From Planctomycetota bacterium (GTDB taxonomy: Bacteria; Planctomycetota; UBA1135; GCA-002748355): a DNA stretch of 46,656 nucleotides. The position numbers and the translations under genes were made by a program. The stretch lies in the NCBI GenBank assembly GCA_024278315.1, contig JAJRTL010000043.1:1-46656 (forward strand), written 5' to 3'. The notes beneath the pieces are model-generated. The model was not told where the DNA came from. It searched no databases and saw only the letters and a list, made by a program, of their open reading frames with translations. Shown in pieces: positions 1 through 9,041 of this stretch. How positions within the stretch are numbered: the stretch's first letter is position 1; each line of letters begins with the position of its first letter.

Positions 1-1188
1 GAGCACCTGCTGGATCCCGAGGCTCCGACGGGACGTCCCTATCGGTCCAACTTCCTGGACATCGAGAGTGTCGAGGCCAAGGGTGAGTACCAGCTCGTCT
101 TCCACATGCGTCAGCCTTCGGTCGTCCTCGTCAAGAACCTGACCATGTTCTGTTCTTCCATCGTATCTCCCTCGGCTCTCCGTAAGCATGGCAAACACTT
201 CGCATCCAACCCTGTCGGAACCGGTCCGTTCAGCTTCAAACGTTGGAAGAAGGGGCAGGTCGTCGTGTTGGAACGTTTCGATGATTGGTGGGGAGAAAAG
301 CAGGGCAATATCCAGACGCTGGTCTTCCGCCAGATCAAGGATTGGGCCAGCCGTCGGCAGCAGTTGCTCTCGCGAGAGATCGACATGACAGATGACATCG
401 TCTTCCAGGATGTCGAAGATCTCCGCAAGGCCGAGCATGTAGAGGTCCAGATCCGCGACGGAATCAACGTCTGTTATCTGTCCTTGAACACCACGAAGGC
501 TCCCTTCGATGACCCACGGGTGCGTCGTGCGGCGGCGATGGCCGTGGACCGTCAACGCATCATCAAGATGGGCTACTATGGGCAGGCGGTGGCTGGTAGG
601 GACTTGATCCCGGCCAACATCCAGGCCCATGCGGATGTAGCTCCAGCCCATTCGCAGGAAGGGGCCAAGAAGCTCCTGGAGCAGGCGGGCAAGGTCGGCA
701 TCGAGATCGAGTTCTGGGTCATGAACAACCCGCGGCCCTACCTCATGCAACCCGACCAGGTGGCCCTGATCATCAAGGAGTCGCTCATCAAGAGTGGATT
801 CAAGGTCCGCATCAGAAAGCTGGACTGGGCGACCTATCTCGACGAGCTGTCCCAAGGATCCCACCAATTGGCCATCATCGGTTGGAGCACGGACAATGCT
901 GACCCGGACAACTTCTACTCCCCTCTGCTGTCCAAGGCGGCCATCGGAGGAACGAACTACTCACGCTTCGCGGACAAGGAGTTCAACGCGCTGCTTCAGG
1001 AGTCGAAGCGGATCTCCGACCAGGACGAGCGTGGACGAGTATTTGCGAAGATGCAGGACATTCTCCGCAGGGAATGTCCGAGCGTGCCCCTCGTCTACAC
1101 CAGGATCGGCTCTGCCTATCTCAAGCGTGTGACCGGATACGTGCGGCATCCCATCAAGATCTATCTCGGCGACACGAGCGTCGACTGA
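1..1188 (+). CDS. ABC transporter substrate-binding protein, family 5 (peptide/nickel type), 5'-truncated by window edge
   Basis: Frame 1 is open from base 1; SBP_bac_5-like sequence 'NPVGTGPFSFKRWKKGQVVVLERFDDWWGEKQGNIQTLVFRQIKD' and 'DDPRVRRAAAMAVDRQRI'. Confidence 0.93.
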   Translation, partial: EHLLDPEAPTGRPYRSNFLDIESVEAKGEYQLVFHMRQPSVVLVKNLTMFCSSIVSPSALRKHGKHFASNPVGTGPFSFKRWKKGQVVVLERFDDWWGEKQGNIQTLVFRQIKDWASRRQQLLSREIDMTDDIVFQDVEDLRKAEHVEVQIRDGINVCYLSLNTTKAPFDDPRVRRAAAMAVDRQRIIKMGYYGQAVAGRDLIPANIQAHADVAPAHSQEGAKKLLEQAGKVGIEIEFWVMNNPRPYLMQPDQVALIIKESLIKSGFKVRIRKLDWATYLDELSQGSHQLAIIGWSTDNADPDNFYSPLLSKAAIGGTNYSRFADKEFNALLQESKRISDQDERGRVFAKMQDILRRECPSVPLVYTRIGSAYLKRVTGYVRHPIKIYLGDTSVD

Positions 1189-1211
1189 AACAGGCGAAAG
1201 GAAGAGACACA

Positions 1212-2309
1212 ATGGTTCTACGTTGCGGCATCGTTGGGCTTCCCAATGCGGGGAAGTCGATGATCTTCAATGCACTCACATCGGCAGGCGCTGACACGGC
1301 TGCCTTTCCGTTCAGTACGGTCACTCCCAACGTGGGGCTGGTGCCGGTGCCGGACAAGCGACTGGAGGAGATCCACGGTTACGTGGAGACCGATCGGGTC
1401 CTGCCCGCCGAACTCCAGATCGTGGATATCGCTGGCCTGCCCAAGGGGGCGAGTCGCGGTGAGGGCATGGGAAACAAGTTCCTGGGCCACATCAAGGAAT
1501 GTGATGCCCTCCTCCACGTGGGACGTTTCTTCAAGAATGGCGACTTGGGAGAGGGCTACGACCGGATTGACCCGGTGGGTGAGATCGAGATCGTCGAGAT
1601 GGAGTTGGCCTTCGCCGACCTCGATACCGTGGAACGTAATCTGGATCGAGTCTCGAAGAGGGCCAAGTCCGGCGACAAGGAGTCCGTCGAGCAGAGAGAT
1701 CTCTTCGCCAGGCTCAAGGAGTGTCTACTCGAGGGCGGGCAGGCGAGGCATCTGGAACTGACGGATCATGAGCGGCTCCTGATGAAACCGCTTTTCCTGC
1801 TCACGGCCAAGAAGGTCCTCTACGTGGCCAACGTGACGGACTATCAACTGGACGAGGAGGGGCGTCGCGAACTCGAGAGACTGGAGACCTTTGCTGTCGA
1901 TCGTGGCAGTGAGGTGGTCGTCCTGGCAGGGCAGTTCGAGGCCGAGTTGACGGAGTTGGGCGACGAGGATCGTGAGATCTTCCTTTCGGATGCCGGAATG
2001 GAGGAGCCGGGCCTCGTGCGTCTCATCCAGAAGGCCTACCACCTCTTGGGACTTCGAACCTACTTCACGGCAGGAGAGATCGAGATTCGAGCCTGGACCT
2101 TCCATGAAGGGGACCGGGCACCTGTCGCTGCTGCCGTCATCCACACCGACTTCGAGAAGAAGTTCATCCGTGCGCAGATCTACGGCTTGGACGACCTGCG
2201 AGAGTACAAGAGCGAGGCCGGCATCAAGGATGCAGGTAAGCTCCGCGTCGAGGGCAAGGACTATCTCATGCAAGACGGAGACATCGCCCACTTCTTGATC
2301 GGCAACTAG
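1212..2309 (+). CDS. ychF: Redox-regulated ATPase/GTPase YchF (OLA1 family)
   Basis: 'MVLRCGIVGLPNAGKSMIFNALTSAGADTAAFPFSTVTPNVGLVPVPD' P-loop and C-terminal TGS-like 'LRTYFTAGEIEIRAWTFHEGDRAPVAAAVIHTDFEKKFIRAQI'. ATG at 1212 chosen over the upstream ORF start. Confidence 0.96.
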   Translation: MVLRCGIVGLPNAGKSMIFNALTSAGADTAAFPFSTVTPNVGLVPVPDKRLEEIHGYVETDRVLPAELQIVDIAGLPKGASRGEGMGNKFLGHIKECDALLHVGRFFKNGDLGEGYDRIDPVGEIEIVEMELAFADLDTVERNLDRVSKRAKSGDKESVEQRDLFARLKECLLEGGQARHLELTDHERLLMKPLFLLTAKKVLYVANVTDYQLDEEGRRELERLETFAVDRGSEVVVLAGQFEAELTELGDEDREIFLSDAGMEEPGLVRLIQKAYHLLGLRTYFTAGEIEIRAWTFHEGDRAPVAAAVIHTDFEKKFIRAQIYGLDDLREYKSEAGIKDAGKLRVEGKDYLMQDGDIAHFLIGN

Positions 2310-2403
2310 CCAGCTAGAGATGCGTTGCCGTGAGGCGGGCGATGCGCTAGGTTTCCTGTGCGAGGATCGTGGGGGACGCCCCTTGGACCAAGGCCGCTGA
2401 GGG

Positions 2404-3591
2404 ATGCGGAAATTACTGCTCAAGAGTTTCGAGGAATGCATCCAGGCCTTGGAGCCTGAGTTTCTTGGGCAGGAGCGCATCTACCTGCGCAGGCTTCAGT
2501 TCGTGGACCTGGAGAAGTCCGAGCTCGTGCTCCTCTCCGAGGGGGATGCCCCTTCGGCCGCTTGCTCGCAGAAGGCGAGTCGCATGATCGCCGATCGGAT
2601 GTCCCAGAAGGTCGGGACGCGGCTTCTGGTGCGGATCCGTGCCAAGAGGCGGGGGGGGCCAGAGCGTGCGCCTGCCGACGTCTCCAAGGTTCCCATCCTG
2701 GATGATTCCAATCGCACCGCCCATCTCCTGCTGCAGGCCCTGGCCGAGCGAAAGGCCCCAGATCTCAACCCGGTGTTCATCTATGGAGCTGCCGGAGTGG
2801 GCAAATCCCATCTCGTGCGGTGGTTCCTGTCGAAGAACGATGTCGAAGCCTCGTACTGGGAAGGCCTTGAATTCTACAAGGTGGTGGCGGGTACGCTCCG
2901 AGCTGGCGAGTTCGCGGAGTTGCGCAAGTCCCTCGTCAAGGTCAAGCTCTTCGTGCTCGACGAGGTGCACCGGCTCAGAGGCAAGCGGCGCACCCAGGAA
3001 GAACTCTGCCTGCTCATGGACGAGTGGATGGCGATGGGGACGCAGGTCCTGTTTCTCGGTCGTCATCATCCCAATGAGATCCGGGATCTGGGCCAGGGTC
3101 TGGCCTCTCGGTTCCTGGGAGGTTTCACCGTGGAGATGGGGGCCCCTGGTCCGGCTGCACGCGAGGAGTTCCTGCGGCGAGCCGGTTTCTCGCCCTTGCG
3201 CGCCGCGAAGGAACTCCCCGAGACCGAGAGGCAGCGGCTCAGCTATCGCGATCTCGAGCGTATTCTGACCCTGCATCGGACAGGCGTTCCGCTGGAGCAG
3301 CGAGTCGGCCAGGGAGGCCCGATCAGGCTCGACACCTGTCTCGAGCGCGTGGCCCAGGCCTTTGGTCTGGAGGTGGCCGAGCTCCATTCCCGCAGCAGCT
3401 GCCGCAAGGTGAGCCTTCCGCGTCAGGTATCGGTCTACCTCCTTCGTCGGGAGGGGCGCAGCCACAGTGAGTTGGCCCGGACCTTCGGTTGGAAGTCGGC
3501 CTCCTCGGTCCACTATGCCATCCAGCGCATCGAGGAGCGGATGTCCAGGGACCGACGATTCCGGGAGATCGTCGAGGGGCTTTCGCGGTGA
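2404..3591 (+). CDS. Divergent DnaA-like replication initiator / AAA+ ATPase
   Basis: Walker A 'PVFIYGAAGVGKSHLVRW', Walker B 'LFVLDEVHRL', 'LASRFLGGFTVEMGAP', 'RDLERIL' sensor II and C-terminal DnaA domain IV-like 'VAQAFGLEVAELHSRSSCRKVSLPRQVSVYLLRREGRSHSELARTFGWKSASSVHYAIQRIEE'. Confidence 0.82.
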   Translation: MRKLLLKSFEECIQALEPEFLGQERIYLRRLQFVDLEKSELVLLSEGDAPSAACSQKASRMIADRMSQKVGTRLLVRIRAKRRGGPERAPADVSKVPILDDSNRTAHLLLQALAERKAPDLNPVFIYGAAGVGKSHLVRWFLSKNDVEASYWEGLEFYKVVAGTLRAGEFAELRKSLVKVKLFVLDEVHRLRGKRRTQEELCLLMDEWMAMGTQVLFLGRHHPNEIRDLGQGLASRFLGGFTVEMGAPGPAAREEFLRRAGFSPLRAAKELPETERQRLSYRDLERILTLHRTGVPLEQRVGQGGPIRLDTCLERVAQAFGLEVAELHSRSSCRKVSLPRQVSVYLLRREGRSHSELARTFGWKSASSVHYAIQRIEERMSRDRRFREIVEGLSR

Positions 3592-4226
3592 CCTCCGGTC
3601 TTCTCTTGGCATTCGAAGGGGCCGATGGTGTGGGGAAGAGTCTCCAGGCCCTGGCGCTTGCGGAATGGTTGCAGGCTCGTGGTCATGTGGTCACGCTGCT
3701 CCGCGAGCCGGGTGGAACCGAGTTCGGGGAGAAGCTCCGTAGTCTGGTCCTGGATGCCAGCGTGACCGGACACGATGCCTGTCTCGAGGCTCTGCTCTTC
3801 TCTGCGAGTCGTCGTCGTCTGGTCCTCGAGAAGATCGAGCCAGCTCTGGGGCGGGGAGAGATCGTCCTGCTGGATCGCTCCTTCCTGAGCACCTGGGTCT
3901 ATCAAGGCTGTGTGGGTGGGCTCTCACTGGATTTCCTGGACGAGGTCTCGCGGTTGGTTCACGGCAAGGCCTGGCCTCAGCGCATTCTCCTCCTGGATCT
4001 ACCGGAGGAAGAACGGCAGCGGCGTCGTGAGGTTCGGGAGGAGGAAGAGGATGGCTTCGAGTCCCGGGGAGCCGCCTACCTCGAGTCGATCGCTGAGGCC
4101 TTCCGGCAGCTGCAGGCGGCACGAGAGGACCTGGTCCATCGGATCGACGCCTCCGGCAGCCCCGAGGTGGTTCTGGAGCGGATTCTCACGGACCTGGCGG
4201 ATCTGATCTTCGAGGTCGACGCATGA
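3588..4226 (+). CDS. tmk: Thymidylate kinase
   Basis: 'LLLAFEGADGVGKSLQALALAEWL', 'REPGGTEFGEKLR', 'LLDRSFLSTWVYQG'. GTG start overlaps the preceding stop (gTGA). Confidence 0.92.
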   Translation: MTSGLLLAFEGADGVGKSLQALALAEWLQARGHVVTLLREPGGTEFGEKLRSLVLDASVTGHDACLEALLFSASRRRLVLEKIEPALGRGEIVLLDRSFLSTWVYQGCVGGLSLDFLDEVSRLVHGKAWPQRILLLDLPEEERQRRREVREEEEDGFESRGAAYLESIAEAFRQLQAAREDLVHRIDASGSPEVVLERILTDLADLIFEVDA

Positions 4227-5140
4227 TCTGGCTGGGGCCCCATATCCAGAGGGTCGAGGCTGGGCTCGATCCCTTGCTTGCGGAGGGGCGACTCCCGCAT
4301 GCGATCCTGATCCAAGGGCCCAAGGGGGTGGGCAAGCGCAGTCTGGCGCACCGGCTGGCCCGCGGGCTGCTCTGTTCCTCGGCCTCCATCAGCGGAGGTT
4401 GTGGGAGCTGTGGTTCCTGCCGCAGGATGGAGCTTGCCGAGCACCCGGATCTGCACCTGCTCGCGCGACCCACGGGAAAGACCAGGATCCCTGTTGCGCA
4501 GGTCAGGGAGCTGCTCGAAGCGCTCAGTCGATCTTCCCTCGAGGGACGTGGACGTGTGGCACTGCTTTGCGGCGTCGAGGATCTGGGGATCGAGGGGCAG
4601 AATGCCCTCCTCAAGACTCTCGAGGAGCCCTTCCCCGGCACCTGGATTCTGTTGACGACGAGTCGCCCGGAGGCATTGCTGGACACGGTTCGTTCGAGGG
4701 TCCATCGCCTGGGGCTCCCCCCTCTGAGTGCTGAGGAGATGCGGGACTTCCTGGCCACCAGCGGATCGGGAGCGCTTGGCGTCGAGGACCTCGAGGCCGT
4801 GGCTGGCGGCAGTCCCGGTCGGTCTCTGGAGCTCAGCGAAGGGGACGGTCTGGCGACCCTGGCGCTCGCGACCCAACTCTTCGGGCAGGGCGCGACCGGA
4901 CAGGACTGGGCCCGCTCCGTCTTCGAGGGGATCACCTCGGGGGAGGAGGGAATGCGGCAAGCCAAGAAGATGAGAGCGCAAGAGGTCCTCGCTCTCTGCC
5001 TGCGGCTGGTGCGCGTGAGAGGGCTCGAAGGGGAGATCGCGGCCTGGAACCAGGTCGAGGCCCTCCTCCAGTCCCAGCGGGATCTGGATCTCGGCCTCGC
5101 TCCGGATCAGGTCTTGCAGGCCTTGCATCGTCAAATCTGA
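4223..5140 (+). CDS. holB: DNA polymerase III subunit delta' (clamp-loader AAA+)
   Basis: 'LPHAILIQGPKGVGKRSLAHRLARGLLC', zinc-module cysteines 'CGSCGSCRRM', 'GQNALLKTLEEPFPGTWILLTTSRPEALLDTVRSR'; ATGA overlap with tmk. Confidence 0.92.
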   Translation: MIWLGPHIQRVEAGLDPLLAEGRLPHAILIQGPKGVGKRSLAHRLARGLLCSSASISGGCGSCGSCRRMELAEHPDLHLLARPTGKTRIPVAQVRELLEALSRSSLEGRGRVALLCGVEDLGIEGQNALLKTLEEPFPGTWILLTTSRPEALLDTVRSRVHRLGLPPLSAEEMRDFLATSGSGALGVEDLEAVAGGSPGRSLELSEGDGLATLALATQLFGQGATGQDWARSVFEGITSGEEGMRQAKKMRAQEVLALCLRLVRVRGLEGEIAAWNQVEALLQSQRDLDLGLAPDQVLQALHRQI

Positions 5141-5265
5141 TGTCACCGGATGAAATGTCCGCCAAGGGGGCTTCCCGTGCGCCCTGAAAGGGTTTGGAAT
5201 ATGGCACTTAAGTCCGCTTCTCATGGGGACGATAAGGACATGGGAATGCGAGGACGCGAGGAACG

Positions 5266-5670
5266 ATGAGCGAGAGTCTGGAAGCAAGAATCCTGGAGTT
5301 GAGGACGCGGGACGCCCGGTACTCGAAGAATGCCTATTTTTTCGTGCTGGATGCCCTGGATCACACCCAGAGCCTGCTGAGTTCGAGCGGACAGCTGGAT
5401 CGGCACATCGGCGGCAAGGAGCTGCTCGAAGGAATCCGGAATCTCGCCACAGACCGATTCGGCGCTCTCGCCAAGGAGGTCTTCAACCAGTGGGGCATCC
5501 TCTCCACCGAGGACTTCGGGCAGGTCGTCTTCAACCTGGTCCACGAAGGGTTGCTCCAGCGCCGTGCGCAGGACAGTCTGCTCGACTTCGCCAATGGCTA
5601 TGACTTCACCCGGGAGTTCGAGGCGGACTACGATTTCCGCGCCGCCTGGGAGAAGCTCAGTCAGGCTTGA
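5266..5670 (+). CDS. Minf_1886-family conserved protein of unknown function
   Basis: 'YSKNAYFFVLDALDHTQ', 'HIGGKELLEGIRNLATDRFGALAKEVFNQWGILSTEDFGQVVFNLV'. Confidence 0.85.
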   Translation: MSESLEARILELRTRDARYSKNAYFFVLDALDHTQSLLSSSGQLDRHIGGKELLEGIRNLATDRFGALAKEVFNQWGILSTEDFGQVVFNLVHEGLLQRRAQDSLLDFANGYDFTREFEADYDFRAAWEKLSQA

Positions 5671-5696
5671 GAGAGCCCGTCCCGAGCGGACCTTCC

Positions 5697-8600
5697 CTAC
5701 TTGTAGATCAGACCAGGAATCGGTAGGGACTGGAGATCGGTGAAGCGGGCGAAGAGCTGGCCCTTCTCATCTGTTTGCCTGAGCTCGATCAAGAGACGGT
5801 TGGTCCCTTCCTGGAGCTTCACCAGAACTTCGTCCTGGTCGGCTTGGGCGACACGCTCTTCGGTATTTTCGTGGACGAGTTTGCCGTTGAGCCACACACG
5901 GATGGCGCCGCTGCTTCCCAAGCGGAGGGTGCATTCGCGTTTCTGATCGCTTTGGATCAGGCTGGTTGCCAGGATCGTGGTCTTCCCCTGTGATTTGGGC
6001 AATGCCAGCGAAAGGCGAAGCAGGCGCGCATCCTCCATCTTGTAGACCGAGTTCCGCGCCTTCGTGAAGTTCTGAGGCAGAATGAGTTCGGCAATCTTGT
6101 TGGCGTCTCGAAGCGCTTGGGAGAGTCCCCATGTCCGGATGAAGGTGGGTGTGATCACCTTGCCGCCGGCAGCCTCGAACTTGACAGCGGCGTCCTTGAG
6201 GGAGGGATCGCTCCAGAACGCAGCACCTTTCTGGGTGGCGTTGCTGAGCTCTCGGGCACCGACATCGAAGAGCAGGGTCTTCACCGTGGGTTGGGCAAGG
6301 ATCGCTTGGGCCAGCTGTGCGGGAAGGTAGGGGAGACCGATATCGATCAGGTAGGAGCCGTCGGGACGGGAGCCGCCCAGCGTCGAGGTGATCACCAGGC
6401 TGGTTGTATCGGTTGGGACCTCGATGGCTGCCCCCTTGTAGGGGCCAAGCCCGCCGGTCTCGCGGAGGAACTTCTCCTTGTCGGTAGGCCACATGCCAGT
6501 CTCATTGACTTCCTTCTCGACGGATGGATACCGGACGTAGACCTCCTCTCCGACATTGATGGCGGTGTCCACGAACTTGGAGCCCTCGAGTCCGAGATCC
6601 TCGTTCACAACCACGTAGCGCAGACGGAAACGCATCTTGCGCACGGGCTTGCCGCTCTTGTCGATGTCCACATCCTTGACGAAGCGCTCGTCCATGAAGA
6701 TGTGGAACTGGTGCCCGTCGTGCTTGAGGTTCTTCATCGAGAGCCAACGCGACTTCGTAGGCAGTCTGAGCTTGAAGCGCTGGTCCTTCTTGGACCAGCC
6801 TGGTGATACTGCGTAACGGATGCCGTTGAGCGAGAAGGCGATGGCATCCAGGTTGATGCCCGCCTCGAAGGGGCCCATACGAGCCGGATACGCGCTGTTG
6901 TCGGGATCCACAGGCCTGCCCCGAGGATCATAGAATTCTGCCCAGCCTGCCGATGAGGTCGCCAGCTGCAGCAGTTCGTCGAGGCAGTCTCCGCGATTCT
7001 GATCATCCATGTCGGCCAGCGAATAGAGCAGGTAGCCCTGCAGGTGTCCCGGCGTATAGCCAACGGTCGGTGTCATGCCGACGCGGGTCCTGTTCTGCCA
7101 GAGCTCCGCCAGGGAGTTCCGCAGATTGTCCCGGTTGTGTTCTCCCAGGGCGTACGTGTATCCCACCCACTGGAGGCGCAGGTTGACCGGCGCGTAGGGA
7201 GCACGGTGGGGAAGGCCCGTGATCGGGGACAGGAACGGGGCAAACCGGTTCTCCTCGTTCAACCAGAAGGACTCTTCCATCTTCTGCAGGAAATCCAGAT
7301 GGGCACTCTCGTACTTGTTCTTGTTCTTGCTCTTCCAGTCCTTCTTGCCACTGTCAGATGCCTCTACCTGTCGGTCGCGGTCCTCACCCATTTCGCTCAT
7401 GGCGTTGAGCCCCATGAGATAGAGAACCGAATTGTCGAAGGAACGAGAATGTCGCGCTGGGCTCTCGGCAGGAAGGAAGTTGAGCTCCTTCGTCCTCCGT
7501 GCGAGACGGAACCAGCGATCCTGCATGTAGGGCTCCTTGCCACTGACCGGCATGGATGAACGACCATCTGGCTTCATGCTCTCCATGAGATGCACGAAGA
7601 AGGGCCAGCGCTCGGTGAGGATCTTCTTGTCCCATGTAGCGCGGTAGTACCATTCGTGCTGCAGCAGGATCCAGGCTGCCATCTCGTTGTTGGGGACCTG
7701 GATCTTCGTCCACTCTTCTGGGGTCGTCGGGAGAACGACCTTGGAGAGATCCATACCAGGAGCCAGATCATCTTCCAATCTGCCGCTCTGTATGGCTGCT
7801 TTGACGTGGTAGTCGAGGACCTGTTTCGCCTCTTTGAACAATCCGTAGCGCAACAAAGCCAGCAGTGGCCCGTTGTTCTCGGTGATGCGGCTGCGGCGAT
7901 GGCCGACCATGGGGACGATAGCTCCGGAAACCGCGGATCGCTGGACGAGCATGAGGACCTTCCAGTCCTCCATGAGGTCCATGAGGTCCTGCCGATCGCT
8001 GCTGAGAGTGGTGGTGCCCGCCAGACGCGCCGACCAGGAATCCATGCTCCCCTGGAGGGCATCGATGCAGTCCTGCTCGCCCGCTTCGGGGCCGGCAAAT
8101 CCCTCGTTCTTCTCCGCCATTCGCAAGTGCAGGACCAGGCTCTTGCCCTTCTTGGCTTCGATACTCCCCATGTCCAGGAGCCACTGGCCAGGTGTGGCCT
8201 TGCCAGTGAGGCTGGAACTCAGTTCGGCGCGGCGACCTTCTCCTGCGTTCACGACCTGGAGCCGTCCCTGGTCCGTGACCACGGCACCGGCCCAGTCGAC
8301 GCGGAGGACGAGATTCCTTGCGTCGTCCCCGAGATTCTGCACTTCGATCCAGCGATAGATGGTCTTGCTTCCCGGGCGCGCAAAGGTGACCGTGCGGATC
8401 GAGACTCTCCCCCGCGCCTTGTCTTCGCTCACCACCACATTGCATCCGCGCAGTCGCCAGAGGTGCAGGGATTCGAGTTTGATGGACTCACCGTCGGCCA
8501 GTACGTCGAGACTCAGTTCGCCGAACTGTCCTTTCTGCGCTGGAACCGCGCGTGTGGCGTATCCGGGTCCCGTGATTCCACGCAGCGTATTGGCGCGGCG

Positions 8601-8873
8601 TCCCAGACCCAGGGTCCCGAAGACCTCTCCATCGCCCACCGGATAGGCCGCGCGTCTTTTGAGATCCACAGCCGCACCTTCTTTCGCCGTGAGGTGCATC
8701 TGCCAGGTCGAAACCTCCTCGAAGGCGTCCTCGAAGTCCTCGGTCTTCTGGATCAGGCTCAACTGGGGGAGCCCGTTCTGCGGCGCAGGGCTCTGAGCCA
8801 GGCAGGGGGAGGGCTGAGAAAGGGCAATGAGACCGAGGCCGAGCAGGCTCGAGATCGCAGGGAGGAAGGACAT
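5697..8873 (-). CDS. Large secreted glycosidase-like (six-hairpin/glycogen-debranching-like) protein
   Basis: 1058 aa from the internal ATG with signal peptide 'MSFLPAISSLLGLGLIALSQPSPCLAQ'; central alpha/alpha-barrel-like region; C-terminal jelly-roll-like 'GAIRVWLNGKLVHENTE...LQEGTNRLLIELRQ'. Confidence 0.68.
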   Translation of the reverse strand: MSFLPAISSLLGLGLIALSQPSPCLAQSPAPQNGLPQLSLIQKTEDFEDAFEEVSTWQMHLTAKEGAAVDLKRRAAYPVGDGEVFGTLGLGRRANTLRGITGPGYATRAVPAQKGQFGELSLDVLADGESIKLESLHLWRLRGCNVVVSEDKARGRVSIRTVTFARPGSKTIYRWIEVQNLGDDARNLVLRVDWAGAVVTDQGRLQVVNAGEGRRAELSSSLTGKATPGQWLLDMGSIEAKKGKSLVLHLRMAEKNEGFAGPEAGEQDCIDALQGSMDSWSARLAGTTTLSSDRQDLMDLMEDWKVLMLVQRSAVSGAIVPMVGHRRSRITENNGPLLALLRYGLFKEAKQVLDYHVKAAIQSGRLEDDLAPGMDLSKVVLPTTPEEWTKIQVPNNEMAAWILLQHEWYYRATWDKKILTERWPFFVHLMESMKPDGRSSMPVSGKEPYMQDRWFRLARRTKELNFLPAESPARHSRSFDNSVLYLMGLNAMSEMGEDRDRQVEASDSGKKDWKSKNKNKYESAHLDFLQKMEESFWLNEENRFAPFLSPITGLPHRAPYAPVNLRLQWVGYTYALGEHNRDNLRNSLAELWQNRTRVGMTPTVGYTPGHLQGYLLYSLADMDDQNRGDCLDELLQLATSSAGWAEFYDPRGRPVDPDNSAYPARMGPFEAGINLDAIAFSLNGIRYAVSPGWSKKDQRFKLRLPTKSRWLSMKNLKHDGHQFHIFMDERFVKDVDIDKSGKPVRKMRFRLRYVVVNEDLGLEGSKFVDTAINVGEEVYVRYPSVEKEVNETGMWPTDKEKFLRETGGLGPYKGAAIEVPTDTTSLVITSTLGGSRPDGSYLIDIGLPYLPAQLAQAILAQPTVKTLLFDVGARELSNATQKGAAFWSDPSLKDAAVKFEAAGGKVITPTFIRTWGLSQALRDANKIAELILPQNFTKARNSVYKMEDARLLRLSLALPKSQGKTTILATSLIQSDQKRECTLRLGSSGAIRVWLNGKLVHENTEERVAQADQDEVLVKLQEGTNRLLIELRQTDEKGQLFARFTDLQSLPIPGLIYK

Positions 8874-9041
8874 GTAGGATCCGGGAAGGAAGAGGTTTCG
8901 AGTCAGTGCATCCGGTTTGGAGCCCACCATGAAAGCAGGGGGGGCAGCCTTTGGCCAGGATGAGAATGGGCAAGGACGGCAGAGGGGAGAGAACGGGGCA
9001 TCAACGGAGCAGCGACTCCATTGCTCCCGGCCGGTAGATGC

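Noticed and set aside
5205-5225. TGGCAC followed by TCCGCTT upstream of the Minf_1886-family gene as a sigma-54 promoter
   Set aside because: -24-like TGGCAC is present, but spacing to the GC is 11 rather than the required 10 nt.
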